From Reticulitermes speratus (taxonomy: Eukaryota > Arthropoda > Insecta > Blattodea > Rhinotermitidae): a stretch of 64,000 nt of DNA. Shown piece after piece: positions 22,832 to 35,463 of the stretch. Below the pieces are notes generated by a model. That model was not told the origin of the DNA. It saw only the letters and a program-made list of their open reading frames with translations, and searched no databases. Location of the stretch: assembly GCA_021186555.1 (NCBI GenBank), contig JAJKFL010000007.1:186001-250000 (forward strand), read 5' to 3'. The number at the start of each line of letters is the position of its first letter. Position 1 is the stretch's first letter. The position numbers and the translations under genes were made by a program.

Positions 22832-23992
22832 CCCAGTACACCTCATTACTCTCAAAACAAAATACTTTGAAAACTTCGAAAATAAAAACATAAAAGTAAC
22901 TTTTTCGATAACTTTACAGTTTTAAGTTTATAATCCTTAAACATTTCAAGTACAACCCTCCAGGTTATTTTTGTTTACAAAGCTTAAAATTTTGTCTACG
23001 TAAACAGAAAACTTTTGACATCGCATATAGGAAAATCAGCAAGAACAAGCAATACGTGCGCGTGTACCTCGTGCGCGCTCGGCTTTAAGCACAAAACTCT
23101 TAGCAACAGCAGAAGACCGACAAAACAAGCGAACATCAATATATTATAACATTTGATTTCATTCATTCTGTAGTCTGTCTTACGACAGGTCCGTAGCCTC
23201 TTCCAAAGCGAATTCTCCACAGGGTGCGATCTAGTGCTTCCTCTTTCAATTTCCAGTATCTTTTCTTTTCCTTAAGGAACATTTGATTTAACAAATTTTA
23301 ATTTAAGAATTTGGTTTTAGTAATCGATGACTTTCAAAACACAACACAAAGTAGCTACCGTGATGATATCGTTATCAATAAGAATGGTAATTATAATGAA
23401 CGACTTGTAATTGTGAGATCGCACAAACGAATTGTATATTTTGTGTAAGCCTTTACCTTTATTTTTAAAACCTTTTTACACCAGCCTGTTGAGGATCCAA
23501 ACAGGTACCAAAATATGTAGCTAAGCCGCAATAAATATACAATTGTCTTACACTGAAAATTTCGAATGCTTGTTTGTTGATATAGAAAACACAACCGGAT
23601 GACAAGCATCAACTTAATCACACGGTACCTTATTCTTAATGGCAAGGAGTGAAAAACTGGAATGGATAGCGCTTTAAGAAAATCGGTCACTTTGCATCCA
23701 TGATTAGGCGTACTGATGTCTGACACTGCAACACAGAAAATAAGGCTGTTCAGTAGAGCTGTGAAGAACAAACAGGATTCTTCGGAACGTAGAATTATGT
23801 CATCCTTATTTATTTATTTAATGATTTAACTTCTAATTTGCTCCACCCCGTCCCCATGTTATCACCATTTTTGCCACTTCGTGCTATGTCACACATAATT
23901 TTCTTTTGTGAGCTGTGTGAAGCAGAACGCCGTGCAGGCACGCCAATTCACTGCTGCGATGTCAGATGCAGCCGAACAATTCGCAAGGAATT
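22832..23992. other. Intronic stretch, AT-rich, no exon seen
   Basis: Nothing recognised. It is long enough to hide a short exon but I see no good acceptor-donor pair around a coding-like block. Confidence 0.45.
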
Positions 23993-24716
23993 GTCGATAG
24001 ACAGACGTATGGTGCACCGGAAGTGCTCCTCTGCTAGTGTCGTTATTGTGTCGATAGACGTGTGGTGCACCGGAAGTGCTCCTCTGCTAGTGTTGTTATT
24101 GTGTCGATAGACGTGTGGTGCACCGGAAGTGCTCCTCTGCTAGTGTCGTTATTGTGTCGATAGACAGACGTGTGGTGCAAAGGAAGTGCTCCTCTGCTAG
24201 TGTTGTTATTGTGTCGATAGACAGACGTGTGGTGCACCAGAAGTGCTCCTCTGCTAGTGTCGTTATTGTGTCGATAGACGTGTGGTGCACCGGAAGTGCT
24301 CCTCTGCTAGTGTCGTTATTGTGTCGATAGACAGACGTGTGGTGCACCAGAAGTGCTCCTCTGCTAGTGTTGTTATTGTGTCGATAGACAGACGTGTGGT
24401 GCACCGGAAGTGCTCCTCTGCTAGTGTTGTTATTGTGTCGATAGACAGACATGTGGTGCACCAGAAGTGCTCCTCTGCTAGTGTCGTTATTGTGTCGATA
24501 GACGTGTGGTGTACCGGAAGTGCTCCCTCTGCTAGTGTCGTTATTGTGTCGATAGACAGACGTGTGGTGCACCAGAAGTGCTCCTCTGCTAGTGTTGTTA
24601 TTGTGTCGATAGACAGACGTGTGGTGCACCGGAAGTGCTCCTCTGCTAGTGTTGTTATTGTGTCGATAGACAGACATGTGGTGCACCGGAAGTGCTCCTC
24701 TGCTAGTGTCGTTATT
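23993..24716. repeat. 53/57-bp minisatellite, about 13 copies
   Basis: Units contain TGGTGCACCGGAAGTGCTCC and then TCTGCTAGTGTCGTTATTGT. Two length classes alternate, with GATAGACGTGTGG (53 bp) or GATAGACAGACGTGTGG (57 bp), the longer being a duplicated AGAC. ACCGG and ACCAG variants also mix. One unit near 24520 has an extra C. Confidence 0.96.
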
Positions 24717-24761
24717 TTGTTCCATTTTAGTGACAAACGTAGGCCCACCACTCAGTTACTC

Positions 24762-24870
24762 GGTATGGCGACCACGCTACGGGATGGACGACCAAGAAAT
24801 CGTATTTCGATTCCCAACAGGAGTAAGAGGTCTTTCTGAATGGAGCTATACCTCCAATTCCTCATGTTCA
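24762..24870 (+). mobile_element. SINE B, internally deleted
   Basis: The tRNA-like head (TATTTCGATTCCCAACAGG near the B box) is joined directly to the tail block TGGAGCTATACCTCC; the central body is missing. Confidence 0.55.
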
Positions 24871-25273
24871 TGGCATTCACAAGAACAATTTACCTTTACT
24901 TGTACGGATTCTATATACGTTAAATTTTTCTAATACAACCTCAAATTTTCGCATCTTTGTCTGTCGGTAGCTCGTGACAGTAGGCATGTAGATGTTCTGT
25001 ATGCTACACTCCCATCCCATGCTTCGCACTACTAGCTCCAGTTGCTCGTTAGGCATTTGCATTATGACAAAACTCTCACGCCGCCATATTGGCCTTAAAC
25101 CAGTTGCATGCCATACGTCTAGGCTATATAATTTCAGATCCTAAACTAAGTGCCGCTAGGATCGCTCCTAAACTAAATGCCGCTAGGATCGCTGCCACCT
25201 CGCATTTGGCGCATATGCTATGTTGTTATTACTGATTGCAGAAAATTAGAAGTCTAGCGTTTGGGTTGAATCC
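24871..25273. other. Intronic stretch with a short duplication
   Basis: Two copies of a 27-bp unit containing TGCCGCTAGGATCGCTCC-like sequence lie at about 25140-25194. Nothing else recognised. Confidence 0.6.
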
Positions 25274-25378
25274 AGTAGCATAACTGTCGTATGAAGTAGC
25301 ATAACTGTCGTATGAAGTAGCATAACTGTCGTATGAAGTAGCATAACTGTCGTATGAAGTAGCATAACTGTCGTATCA
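25274..25378. repeat. 21-bp tandem repeat, 5 copies
   Basis: The unit is GTAGCATAACTGTCGTATGA plus A, five times. Confidence 0.95.
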
Positions 25379-25420
25379 AATTCCGTCAAAAGCATTCAAC
25401 TGGTACACAAGTTGGAACGG

Positions 25421-25457
25421 ACACACACACACACACACACGCACACACACACACACA
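25421..25457. repeat. CA dinucleotide microsatellite
   Basis: A run of about 18 CA units interrupted once by CG. Confidence 0.92.
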
Positions 25458-25821
25458 GCATGGTGCCCTCACTTGCACATTGGGCTGAAAACCGTTCTAA
25501 AGTGAATCCCTTAATGTAGGTGCACAGTCATAATCCGACAACAGCCTACGTTTTATGCAAGAACTCGGTCATTATTTAACAGTCGTATCAATTCTGCCTA
25601 GCCTGCTTATTACTGCAGCTGTACCAAACTGTCAGCCTCCGGCCTCTTGAATCACAGTGCTAAGCATACATACGCACCACCTGCGGTGCCTAATTATCTC
25701 AATGAGTTACGCAGTCATTCTAACAGTATTAATCACCTGGCCTTTGTACTGGAGACGCAGCAACTGAATGTTTGTGCGTCATGCACATGCACGGCAGGCT
25801 TCAAACGTCGACAGTGCATCG
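25458..25821. other. Intronic stretch, no exon seen
   Basis: Nothing recognised. Confidence 0.5.
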
Positions 25822-27850
25822 CCTCTGATGTAACACACTCAGTCGCGTCTCTGATGTAACACACTCAGTTGCGTCTCTGATGTAACACACTCAGTTGCGT
25901 CTCTGATGTAACACACTCAGTTGCGTCTCTGATGTAACACACTCAGTTGCGTCTCTGATGTAACACACTCAGTTGCGTCTCTGATGTAACACACTCAGTT
26001 GCGTCTCTGATGTAACACACTCAGTTGCGTCTCTGATGTAACACACTCAGTTGCGTCTGTGATGTAACACACTCAGTTGCGTCTGTGATGTAACACACTC
26101 AGTTTCCGTCTCTGATGTAACACACTCAGTTGCGTCTCTGATGTAGCACACTCAGTTGCGTCTCTGATGTAACACACTCAGTTGCGTCTCTGATGTAACA
26201 CACTCAGTTGCGTCTCTGATGTAACACACTCAGTTGCACCTCTGATGTAACACTCAGTTGCCGTCTCTGATGTAACACACTCAGTTGCGTCTCTGATGTA
26301 ACACACTCAGTTGCGTCTCTGATGTAACACACTCAGTTGCGTCTCTGATGTAACACACTCAGTTGCGTCTCTGATGTAACACACTCAGTTACGCCTCTGA
26401 TGTAACACACTCAGTTGCGTCTCTGATGTAACACACTCAGTTGCGTCTCTGATGTAACACACTCAGTTGCGTCTCTGATGTAACACACTCAGTTGCGTCT
26501 CTAATGTAACACACTCAGTTGCGTCTCTAATGTAACACACTCAGTTGCGTCTCTGATGTAACACACTCAGTTGCGTCTCTGATGTAACACACTCAGTTGC
26601 GCCTCTCATGTAACACACTCAGTTGCGCCTCTAATGTAACACACTCAGTTCCGTCTCTGATGTAACACTCAGTTGCGCCTCTCATGTAACACACTCAGTT
26701 GCGTATCTAATGTAACACACTCAGTTGCGTCTCTAATGTAACACACTCAGTTGCGTCTCTAATGTAACACTCAGTTGCGTCTCTGATGTAACACACTCAG
26801 TTGCGCCTCTCATTTAACACACTCAGTTGCGTCTCTGATGTAACACACTCAGTTGCGTCTCTGATGTAACACACTCAGTTGCGCCTCTCATGTAACACAC
26901 TCAGTTGCGTATCTAATGTAACACACTCAGTTGCGTCTCTAATGTAACACTCAGTTGCGTCTCTGATGTAACACACTCAGTTGCGCCTCTGATGTAACAC
27001 ACTCAGTTGCGTCTCTAATGTAACACACTCAGTTGCGTCTCTAATGTAACACTCAGTTGCGTCTCTGATGTAACACTCAGTTGCGTCTCTGATGTAACAC
27101 ACTCAGTTGCGCCTCTGATGTAACACGCTCAGTTGCGTATCTAATGTAACACACTCAGTTGCGTCTCTAATGTAACACTCAGTTGCGTCTCTGATGTAAC
27201 ACACTCAGTTGCGCCTCTGATATAACACACTCAGTTGCGTCTCTAATGTAACACACTCAGTTGCGTCTCTAATGTAACACTCAGTTGCGTCTCTGATGTA
27301 ACACTCAGTTGCGTCTCTGATGTAACACACTCAGTTGCGCCTCTGATGTAACACACTCAGTTGCGCCTCTGATGTAACACACTCAGTTGCGCCTCTAATG
27401 TAACACGCTCAGTTGCGCCTCTCATGTAACACACTCAGTTGCGTATCTAATGTAACACACTCAGTTGCGTCTCTAATGTAACACTCAGTTGCGTCTCTGA
27501 TGTAACACACTCAGTTGCGCCTCTGATATAACACACTCAGTTGCGTCTCTAATGTAACACACTCAGTTGCGTCTCTAATGTAACACACTCAGTTGCGTAT
27601 CTAATGTAACACACTCAGTTGCGCCTCTGATATAACACACTCAGTTGCGTCTCTAATGTAACACACTCAGTTGCGCCTCTCATGTAACACACTCAGTTGC
27701 GTATCTAATGTAACACACTCAGTTGCGTCTCTGATGTAACACTCAGTTGCGTCTCTGATGTAACACACTCAGTTGCGCCTCTGATGTAACACTCAGTTGC
27801 GTCTCTGATGTAACACACTCAGTTGCGCCTCTAATGTAACACACTCAGTT
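25822..27850. repeat. 26-bp minisatellite, about 78 copies
   Basis: The unit is CTCTGATGTAACACACTCAG plus TTGCGT. The first third is uniform. From about 26500 on, variants (CTAATGT, CTCATGT, GCGCCTC, GCGTATC, and a 24-bp form lacking one CA) appear in recurring blocks, for example GCGTATC-CTAATG followed by two CTAATG units at several places. That points to duplication of multi-unit segments. Confidence 0.97.
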
Positions 27851-28344
27851 CTTCCAGTTTTGTCTGTCACGATGCCATGGGGCGAAAAATAAAAAAGAAG
27901 GGTTTTATTTCTTGGCAGTTGGCAGGCTTATGTAGGAGGAACGTTACTAGTGACCTTAATCAGCGGCCCACTGCATATGGAAGGTTCATATACCTAATTA
28001 CTTTTACTGTACAATTACGATTGCTTCTGGTAAAAAGAGATCCAAGCGCCTTCAGTATCACAGTGACAAACAGTCACGTTCAAACAGAAAGACATTGAAC
28101 GTTAAACAGTGCTGAGTCCCACGTCTTTACGTGGAAGTGAAATCTGAATCAAAACAATAAATATATTTAAAAACCTGAAGTAATGGAAATTAAATTTTAA
28201 GCCCTGTTAAGGTATATACCATGTTGTGTTTGTGCAGGCTATGAAGGTGTGTGTGGCAATAGAGGCAATTGCATGCATTCTTAACTTCGTAGATGGCGGT
28301 CAGTACTCAGCTGTACCCAACATCTGCTGAATAGCACGCAGGAT
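27851..28344. other. Intronic stretch, no exon seen
   Basis: Nothing recognised. Confidence 0.5.
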
Positions 28345-28440
28345 GAGCCGGTCTGGACGTTTTGGAGTAGAGGACACTGTCTTGTCCCTGCTGGGAATCG
28401 AGCCACGATTCCTCGGTCGTCCATCCCGGCTCTGATACCC
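28345..28440 (-). mobile_element. SINE B head fragment
   Basis: GAGCCGGTCTGGACGTTTTG followed by the reverse of the tRNA-like head (GGGAATCGAGCCACGATTCC). The 3' half is missing. Confidence 0.65.
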
Positions 28441-29316
28441 AATTATTGGACATTAAAAAGAAAGAATACGAAAAGAGAAAATTATTTGTTCAGTAAATGT
28501 AACAGTATATTATTACATACATACGTGGTTGACCGAATTCAACGGTTGGAACTAAACTGGCTCTTGAAACCTACAGATAAATAACGAAAGCTTCCTGTGG
28601 AAGTAAAAACTTGCTTAGGAAGTCGATAGCACCTAAGCTAGCCAACAAATCCGTGCCTTTCTTGGAGATCAAGGGTTTATTAATCTTTCCATAATGGCCT
28701 TCCATTTATCCCCTCCTGAGCCAGTCTAGTGCAGTCCACATTCGCGCAGCCTGTTGTCTGAACAACCATATAAGGCTATCCTCCCGTCTGTGCCTACGTC
28801 TCCCAAAGCGCCTCTTCCTTTGAGGCACCCCGACGAAAATGTTCTGGACTTCACACACGCCTCATCCTGACTGGCTTTACTGTTGTACGTCTTACCCTGC
28901 CTATTTTTATGACAGTTTCAGGGAATCAAGGTTATGATCTTCGGCGATATGACACCGTATGTTGTGATATAAACATGTGTGTCTGTGTGTCAAACTGAAC
29001 TGCCTCACATACTCAGAACCTCAGTGTTTGTAGGGCTTATCATGGAACAGGGCCTGAAGTGTGTCTTGCAACTGTCTTGAACCCAGCAATCCGATACGTT
29101 TGATCTGTAGTGGGCAGACGTCGTGGGCAAACAGGCTCAGCGGAGCACCAGGTGTGTAATTACGTGACAGCGACACCTACTATCTGTTTCCTCTGTATGG
29201 ACAATCAGGGGGCGAGAAGCGCGGAACGCCCTGGTGCTGTGAGCGTGAATACAAATATACACACAATTTGCATGCGTCCTCGAAAGTTCGGCTACCCGCT
29301 GTCCGCCCAAAGTAGA
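28441..29316. other. Intronic stretch, no exon seen
   Basis: Nothing recognised. Confidence 0.5.
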
Positions 29317-29408
29317 TTAATATCCGTGATCACGGTGACGAAGTTGGTCTACAGCTTCTGTATTAATATCCTTGATCACGGTGACGAAGTTGGTCTACAG
29401 CTTCTGTA
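29317..29408. repeat. 45-bp direct duplication
   Basis: Two copies starting ATTAATATCC at 29317 and 29362 differ at one base. Each contains TGATCACGGTGACGAAGTTG. Confidence 0.93.
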
Positions 29409-29872
29409 TCCCTCCGCTTGAAATTATGGAACAAACGCCGGATTGCTTTTCGTGCACCGAGCAAGTTGGAGCAAACGACAACAGTTACACTTCGCATTTC
29501 GAATTTCGTCCGGGACAGCGTCACAACTGGGGCTGCTCGTAGGGTTCGTGACTTCGTGCAGGAAAATGCCAGGATGGGATCTTAAATTAGGCAGGAAACA
29601 GGAAGCTGAATAAAGTATTGATAGCGCAATGTAAGAAATGTTTAGTAATTAATAAGAGTTTAGCATTAAAGTGCACCACCAATAGTTATCTTAAGGAGAG
29701 AGTTAAATACATGGTCAAGGTGAAAAGCAAGCGAGGGAATTAGAGTGTGGAATGCTAAAAGCTAAAGTTAAAAATACGGAAGTACAAATTAACGAGCGGC
29801 AAATTATAATATATTGGAAAACTTTAAAGATTTCACTTAGTTGTAAACTGATTTGAGGACCGTAAAGAGCAG
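29409..29872. other. Intronic stretch, no exon seen
   Basis: Nothing recognised. Confidence 0.5.
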
Positions 29873-30133
29873 CAACTGGTGGCGAGGTTGGTACGGTGCA
29901 GTGTCAACTGGTGGTGAGGTTGGTACGGTGCAGTGTCAACTGGTGGTGAGGTTGGTACGGTGCAGTGTCAACTGGTGGTGAGGTTGGTACGGTGCAGTGT
30001 CAACTGGTGGTGAGGTTGGTACGGTGCAGTGTCAACTGGTGGTGAGGTTGGTACGGTGCAGTGTCAACTGGTGGTGAGGTTGGTACGGTGCAGTGTCAAC
30101 TGGTGGTGAGGTTGGTACGGTGCAGTGTCAACT
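29873..30133. repeat. 32-bp minisatellite, 8 copies
   Basis: The unit is CAACTGGTGGTGAGGTTGGT followed by ACGGTGCAGTGT. All but the first are identical, so the array is recent. Confidence 0.97.
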
Positions 30134-31200
30134 AGAACACAACACGTGCGGTATAACTACACACCTCACACGAGAAGGTACAGGCAGATTACACTCGGGA
30201 AATGTTCGCTGCCATTGAGTTCAGAATCCTCTCTCTTCCGAGTCTTGTCTAAAAACTGTAACATTACGGTATAAACAACTAATGTTACCTCTGCCTGTAT
30301 GAAGTCAGTTGGGTTTACAGGCTAAAAGTGTACACAGAAAGACAACAGAGAAAATAGTCAATCACAAAGCTAGTGGTATGTCACTAAGCATCCTTCTTAA
30401 CACTACATCATTAAGTATCGTGCCAGTAGAGGGCTAATGATCAACAAATCTATAAATAAGCCGTCATTTCTTCTTTTTCTTCTGAGTTACGTTTCTTCCT
30501 TGCTTGATATTCTTGTGCGCAGACAATAGGATTTGCACTCTGTTTACAAACAGGCCATTTGTATTTTCATACTTAAACCCATTTCGATTTCCTTCTCAAG
30601 AATATTAGCTTCAGAGTTAGGCCGAGATGCCATAACGTCCATGGCTATAACTGTGCTGCGAACAGCGCTATACAACTGTTTCAGATGTCCAAGTCCGTGT
30701 CATTAAACTTAGTCGCTTCTGCTAGCACAGACGTTTCAGAGTAACCTGTGCTGTGTTAAGAGCCGTCATTCTTTGGACGAAGAAATTAACTAAAATTAAA
30801 CACTAAATGGCCACACGCTTCCTTTGTCACGACAATCAGCAATGCACACACTAACACTGCGTGTGGCAGACTCACGTGTTAGTGTCCAGTATTGTACACA
30901 GTGTAACAGACAGCCTTATGTGGGTCACGTCTGTCCGTCCGACTGTCTATGACCTAGTTTTATGTTGGACAAATTGAAAGAAAATTTTATTACGATAGCT
31001 GCGTTAAAACATACAAACAATTTCGATTGGCTGCCATACTGACCTATGTCAACTTTACTTACGGCAATAAACGGAGTTGTGCAAGTCATAAGCTGTTTAT
31101 CAGATTTTGTAAACAGACAGCAAGTAATCGAACCAAGATTCTCCGGTCCAACAATGCTGACTGAGCTACTCCATTTCACTTCATTGCAATGAACTGAACT
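30134..31200. other. Intronic stretch, no exon seen
   Basis: Nothing recognised. Confidence 0.5.
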
Positions 31201-33168
31201 GGACTGAACTGAACTTGGGTGTACAAGCGTACGAGTGACTATGTGTGACGTTATGGTTAGCAAACTGGACTGAATTGGGGTGTACTAGCGTACGAGTGAC
31301 GATGTGTGACGTTATGGTTAGCAAACTGGACTGAATTGGGGTGTACTACCGTACGAGTGACGATGTGTGACGTTATGGTTAGCAAACTGGACTGAAATGA
31401 ACTGGGGTGTACAAGCGTACGAGTGACTATGTGTGACGTTATGGTTAGCAAACTGGACTGAATTGGGGTGTACTAGAGTACGAGTGACGATGTGTGACGT
31501 TATGGTTAGCAAACTGGACTGAACTGAACTGGGGTGTACAAGCGTACGAGTGACTATGTGTGACGTTATGGTTAGCAAACTGGACTGAATTGGGGTGTAC
31601 TAGCGTACGAGTGACGATGTGTGACGTTATGGTTAGCAAACTGGACTGAATTGGGGTGTACTAGCGTACGAGTGACGATGTGTGACGTTATGGTTAGCAA
31701 ACTGGACTGAAATGAACTGGGGTGTACAAGCGTACGAGTGACTATGTGTGACGTTATGGTTAGCAAACTGGACTGAAATGAACTGGGGTGTACAAGCGTA
31801 CGAGTGACTATGTGTGACGTTATGGTTAGCAAACTGGACTGAACTGAACTGGGGTGTACAAGCGTACGAGTGACTATGTGTGACGTTATGGTTAGCAAAC
31901 TGGACTGAACTGAACTGGGGTGTACAAGCGTACGAGTGACTATGTGTGACGTTATGGTTAGCAAACTGGACTGAATTGGGGTGTACAAGCGTACGAGTGA
32001 CTATGTGTGACGTTATGGTTAGCAAACTGGACTGAACTGAACTGGGGTGTACAAGCGTACGAGTGACTATGTGTGACGTTATGGTTAGCAAACTGGACTG
32101 AATTGGGGTGTACTAGCGTACGAGTGACGATGTGTGACGTTATGGTTAGCAAACTGGACTGAAATGAACTGGGGTGTACAAGCGTACGAGTGACTATGTG
32201 TGACGTTATGGTTAGCAAACTGGACTGAACTGAACTGGGGTGTACAAGCGTACGAGTGACTATGTGTGACGTTATGGTTAGCAAACTGGACTGAATTGGG
32301 GTGTACTAGCGTACGAGTGACGATGTGTGACGTTATGGTTAGCAAACTGGACTGAACTGACCTGGGGTGTACAAGCGTACGAGTGACTATGTGTGACGTT
32401 ATGGTTAGCAAACTGGACTGAATTGGGGTGTACTAGCGTACGAGTGACGATGTGTGACGTTATGGTTAGCAAACGACTGAACTGAACTGAACTGGAGTGT
32501 ACAAGCGTACGAGTGACTATGTGTGACGTTATGGTTAGCAAACTGGACTGAACTGAACTGGGGTGTACAAGCGTACGAGTGACTATGTGTGACGTTATGG
32601 TTAGCAAACTGGACTGAATTGGGGTGTACTAGCGTACGAGTGACGATGTGTGACGTTATGGTTAGCAAACTGGACTGAATTGGGGTGTACTAGCGTACGA
32701 GTGACGATGTGTGACGTTATGGTTAGCAAACTGGACTGAATTGGGGTGTACTACCGTACGAGTGACGATGTGTGACGTTATGGTTAGCAAACTGGACTGA
32801 AATGAACTGGGGTGTACAAGCGTACGAGTGACTATGTGTGACGTTATGGTTAGCAAACTGGACTGAACTGAACTGGGGTGTACAAGCGTACGAGTGACTA
32901 TGTGTGACGTTATGGTTAGCAAACTGGACTGAATTGGGGTGTACTAGCGTACGAGTGACGATGTGTGACGTTATGGTTAGCAAACTGGACTGAATTGGGG
33001 TGTACTACCGTACGAGTGACGATGTGTGACGTTATGGTTAGCAAACTGGACTGAAGTGGGGTGTACAAGCGTACGAGTGACGATGTGTGACGTTATGGTT
33101 AGCAAACTGGACTGAATTGGGGTGTACAAGCGTACGAGTGACGATGTGTGACGTTATGGTTAGCAAAC
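31201..33168. repeat. 61/66-bp minisatellite with two subfamilies, about 31 copies
   Basis: Every unit has TGTGACGTTATGGTTAGCAA and CGTACGAGTGAC. One type (61 bp) has GACTGAATTGGGGTGTACTA and GACGAT. The other (66 bp) has GAACTGAACTGGGGTGTACA, or an AAATGAACTGG variant, and GACTAT. The types mix in blocks. A marker variant CTACCGTACG occurs three times (near 31346, 32752 and 33004), which indicates segment duplication within the array. Confidence 0.97.
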
Positions 33169-33369
33169 CCGTTCTCATTTACATTCGGCACTCCGTCAGC
33201 AAGTACAACACATCCCCTTATTCATGCACTGCTTGGAACACGTGCCTTACTCGGTCCGGCCGACACGTGGCAGAGCGTCCGGACGCATACACTCATCCCA
33301 TCGTCCTGCAGAAAGGAACCCGATCTGCATGTCATGTCTCCGGGGTGCTTCCCATTCTTTATCAACTGC

Positions 33370-33408
33370 ATACACACATACATACATACATACATACATA
33401 CATACATT
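33370..33408. repeat. CATA tetranucleotide microsatellite
   Basis: A run of about nine CATA units. Confidence 0.92.
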
Positions 33409-35284
33409 CCACAGATCCATAAGTCTGTCGAAGTGACAACTCGATGTGCAATAAGTCATAATATACAAATATACAGCTATACAGACTATAGAATTTTACA
33501 TTTGAACACTATAAAGTAAAACACTATAAACGTGTTACATACCTCACTATGAACCATTTTTGTACATACAAAATTCATCTACTGAGTAAAAGGAGTGTGT
33601 ATTTAAGTATTTTCTTAATGCTACTTTAAATTTTGTCTTTTCATTCTTAAGACTTATGAGACTCAGTGGGAGTTCGAACGAGACTTGGCAAGCAGTACCA
33701 CAGACATTTTAGTGCATTCAACTTTATTTTCATTTCTTTCTTACTTGTAGTTTGCTTAGCGAAGCTGTATGTATGCAGCTTACACAGTGCAGATAGCACG
33801 TGAATGTATATGATACAGTAGAGCTCGCAGTTTCACGCCAACACCATTATGCGTGTAGGCGGTCTGTTGTTACCAGGACAGGTGCCTGCACAGTACTTAT
33901 CAATTCCAGAAATGTCCGTATCGCCCCTTATCGTATCTGCATCTACACTATTCACCCGGCATTTATATAAAACAGGCACAAACTCGAGTGTAATTCTCGG
34001 CCTTAGAGCACACAGCGGAAAGTACCGCTTCGGCTGTCATGTTTGCTTTCTGATCTAATAAATGTAACCCACTTGTGGCGAAAACACGATTCAGATACGG
34101 GCTGTGAGTCCACACACCAGCCTGCAGAATGACTCATGTGTGGTCTAACTACCATTAGAGTGGAAATGTCCTTCCTACCCAACACGGGTGACTCATTCAG
34201 CCATCCGCTGCACCCCAAACCACACACGTAACTGGAAAATGCATCGCTACCATACAAGGCAGCCGACACCTTCGTCGTTCGTACGCCAACCCTATATTCT
34301 TCTGTGGCTAGATCCTCATCAGTAGGAAACAGAGGTTTCCTAAATCCTATTCAGACATGAGTTTGGAGCATTAGGCGATGACATGGGTCTTCATAGGACA
34401 CAAATACATCAAGGCGAATAAATATTAACGCCCCAAACGGACTGGAACTTACAAGCTAGCGTTCAGCGGCCAGTAATACTTAAACTCTGTCGCTTCAATA
34501 TTATGTCTTAACACGCCACACCTTGAAGGTTGTTCTGACTGTTCCTCCCGGTGACGCTTAACTCCTGTTCCTTAAATCTGGGCCCAGTCTCTGGTATTTA
34601 CTCGGGACACACAGTCACTCCTCCAATGTGCGAATGCCCGCATGATGCGGGCTGTTCTTGACCTCATGCCATAAGTTCAAGTTCCGGGATCACGGCTTAC
34701 GATGAGCTTTACAGAACCAGTTAGCTGCATATAGACAGACAATTGTGACGGACAACTGCGGTTCTGCCAGTGCAGTCTGCAGTCTGCAGCACTGTAACAT
34801 TCCACTTGTTCCTGCGTAAGCAAGTAAGACCAGAGACCTCCCTGTAGTGTAGATACTAACATACATGTTCCTCTGTGCGTTCGTAGTGTCCTGTCTTCGC
34901 TACGTTATGTAACAGCACGCGTTTTATACTAACCGCTTATACACATTGTGCGTGTGTATTGCATTTCGACTCCTGGAGTCTCATCTGCTTACACTTCATC
35001 GACGCCATCGGCATCTCGGATAATACGTCGTCGGAGATTGTCACAGTGAATAATGACACGGAAGGGGTGCAAAAGGAAGCGGCTGTGGGCAGTTTCGAAC
35101 CGAAATTTGACTTCAGCAGACCGCGAATAAAAACAGAAGCATTACTGGTGGGGCGCACCTCAGGGATTGTGTTCTGTTGGCGCAGTTAATGAGAAAGGAC
35201 GTTACTGATACGTGCACATACCAACAAAATATAAACTGCTGGTGTCCTTTTGAATTTCTGTAGTCCGCGTACAAGCCGTGAAGG
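33409..35284. other. Intronic stretch, no exon seen
   Basis: Longest plain stretch in the window. It holds no array and no recognisable transposon. Several 60-90-codon open frames on both strands lack domains and splice context. Confidence 0.5.
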
Positions 35285-35445
35285 CATACAGCATGAGTGG
35301 AGGTACAGCTCCACACACCAGTCGCCTTGCTCCCGGTGAAAGAGCCCCGGCACCCACTGAATACGAGGTTGGGTGGGCCCCAGAACCGGTCTGGACCTTT
35401 TCAAAGAGACATAAATCTCTTGCCCCCTTTTGAGTGGGCTTACGT
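35285..35445 (-). mobile_element. SINE B, minus orientation
   Basis: Contains GGTACAGCTCCACACACC, CCCGGTGAAAGAGCCCCGG, and GGTTGGGTGGGCCCCAGAAC in family order. The tRNA-like head is truncated about 18 bp before the Harbinger insertion. Confidence 0.72.
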
Positions 35446-35463
35446 ATGCAGTTGATACTGTTG

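Noticed and set aside
34310-34345. Hammerhead-like CTGATGAGGA on the minus strand
   Set aside because: GTTTC lies on the wrong side and no stem II can be drawn; unrelated to the hairpin family.
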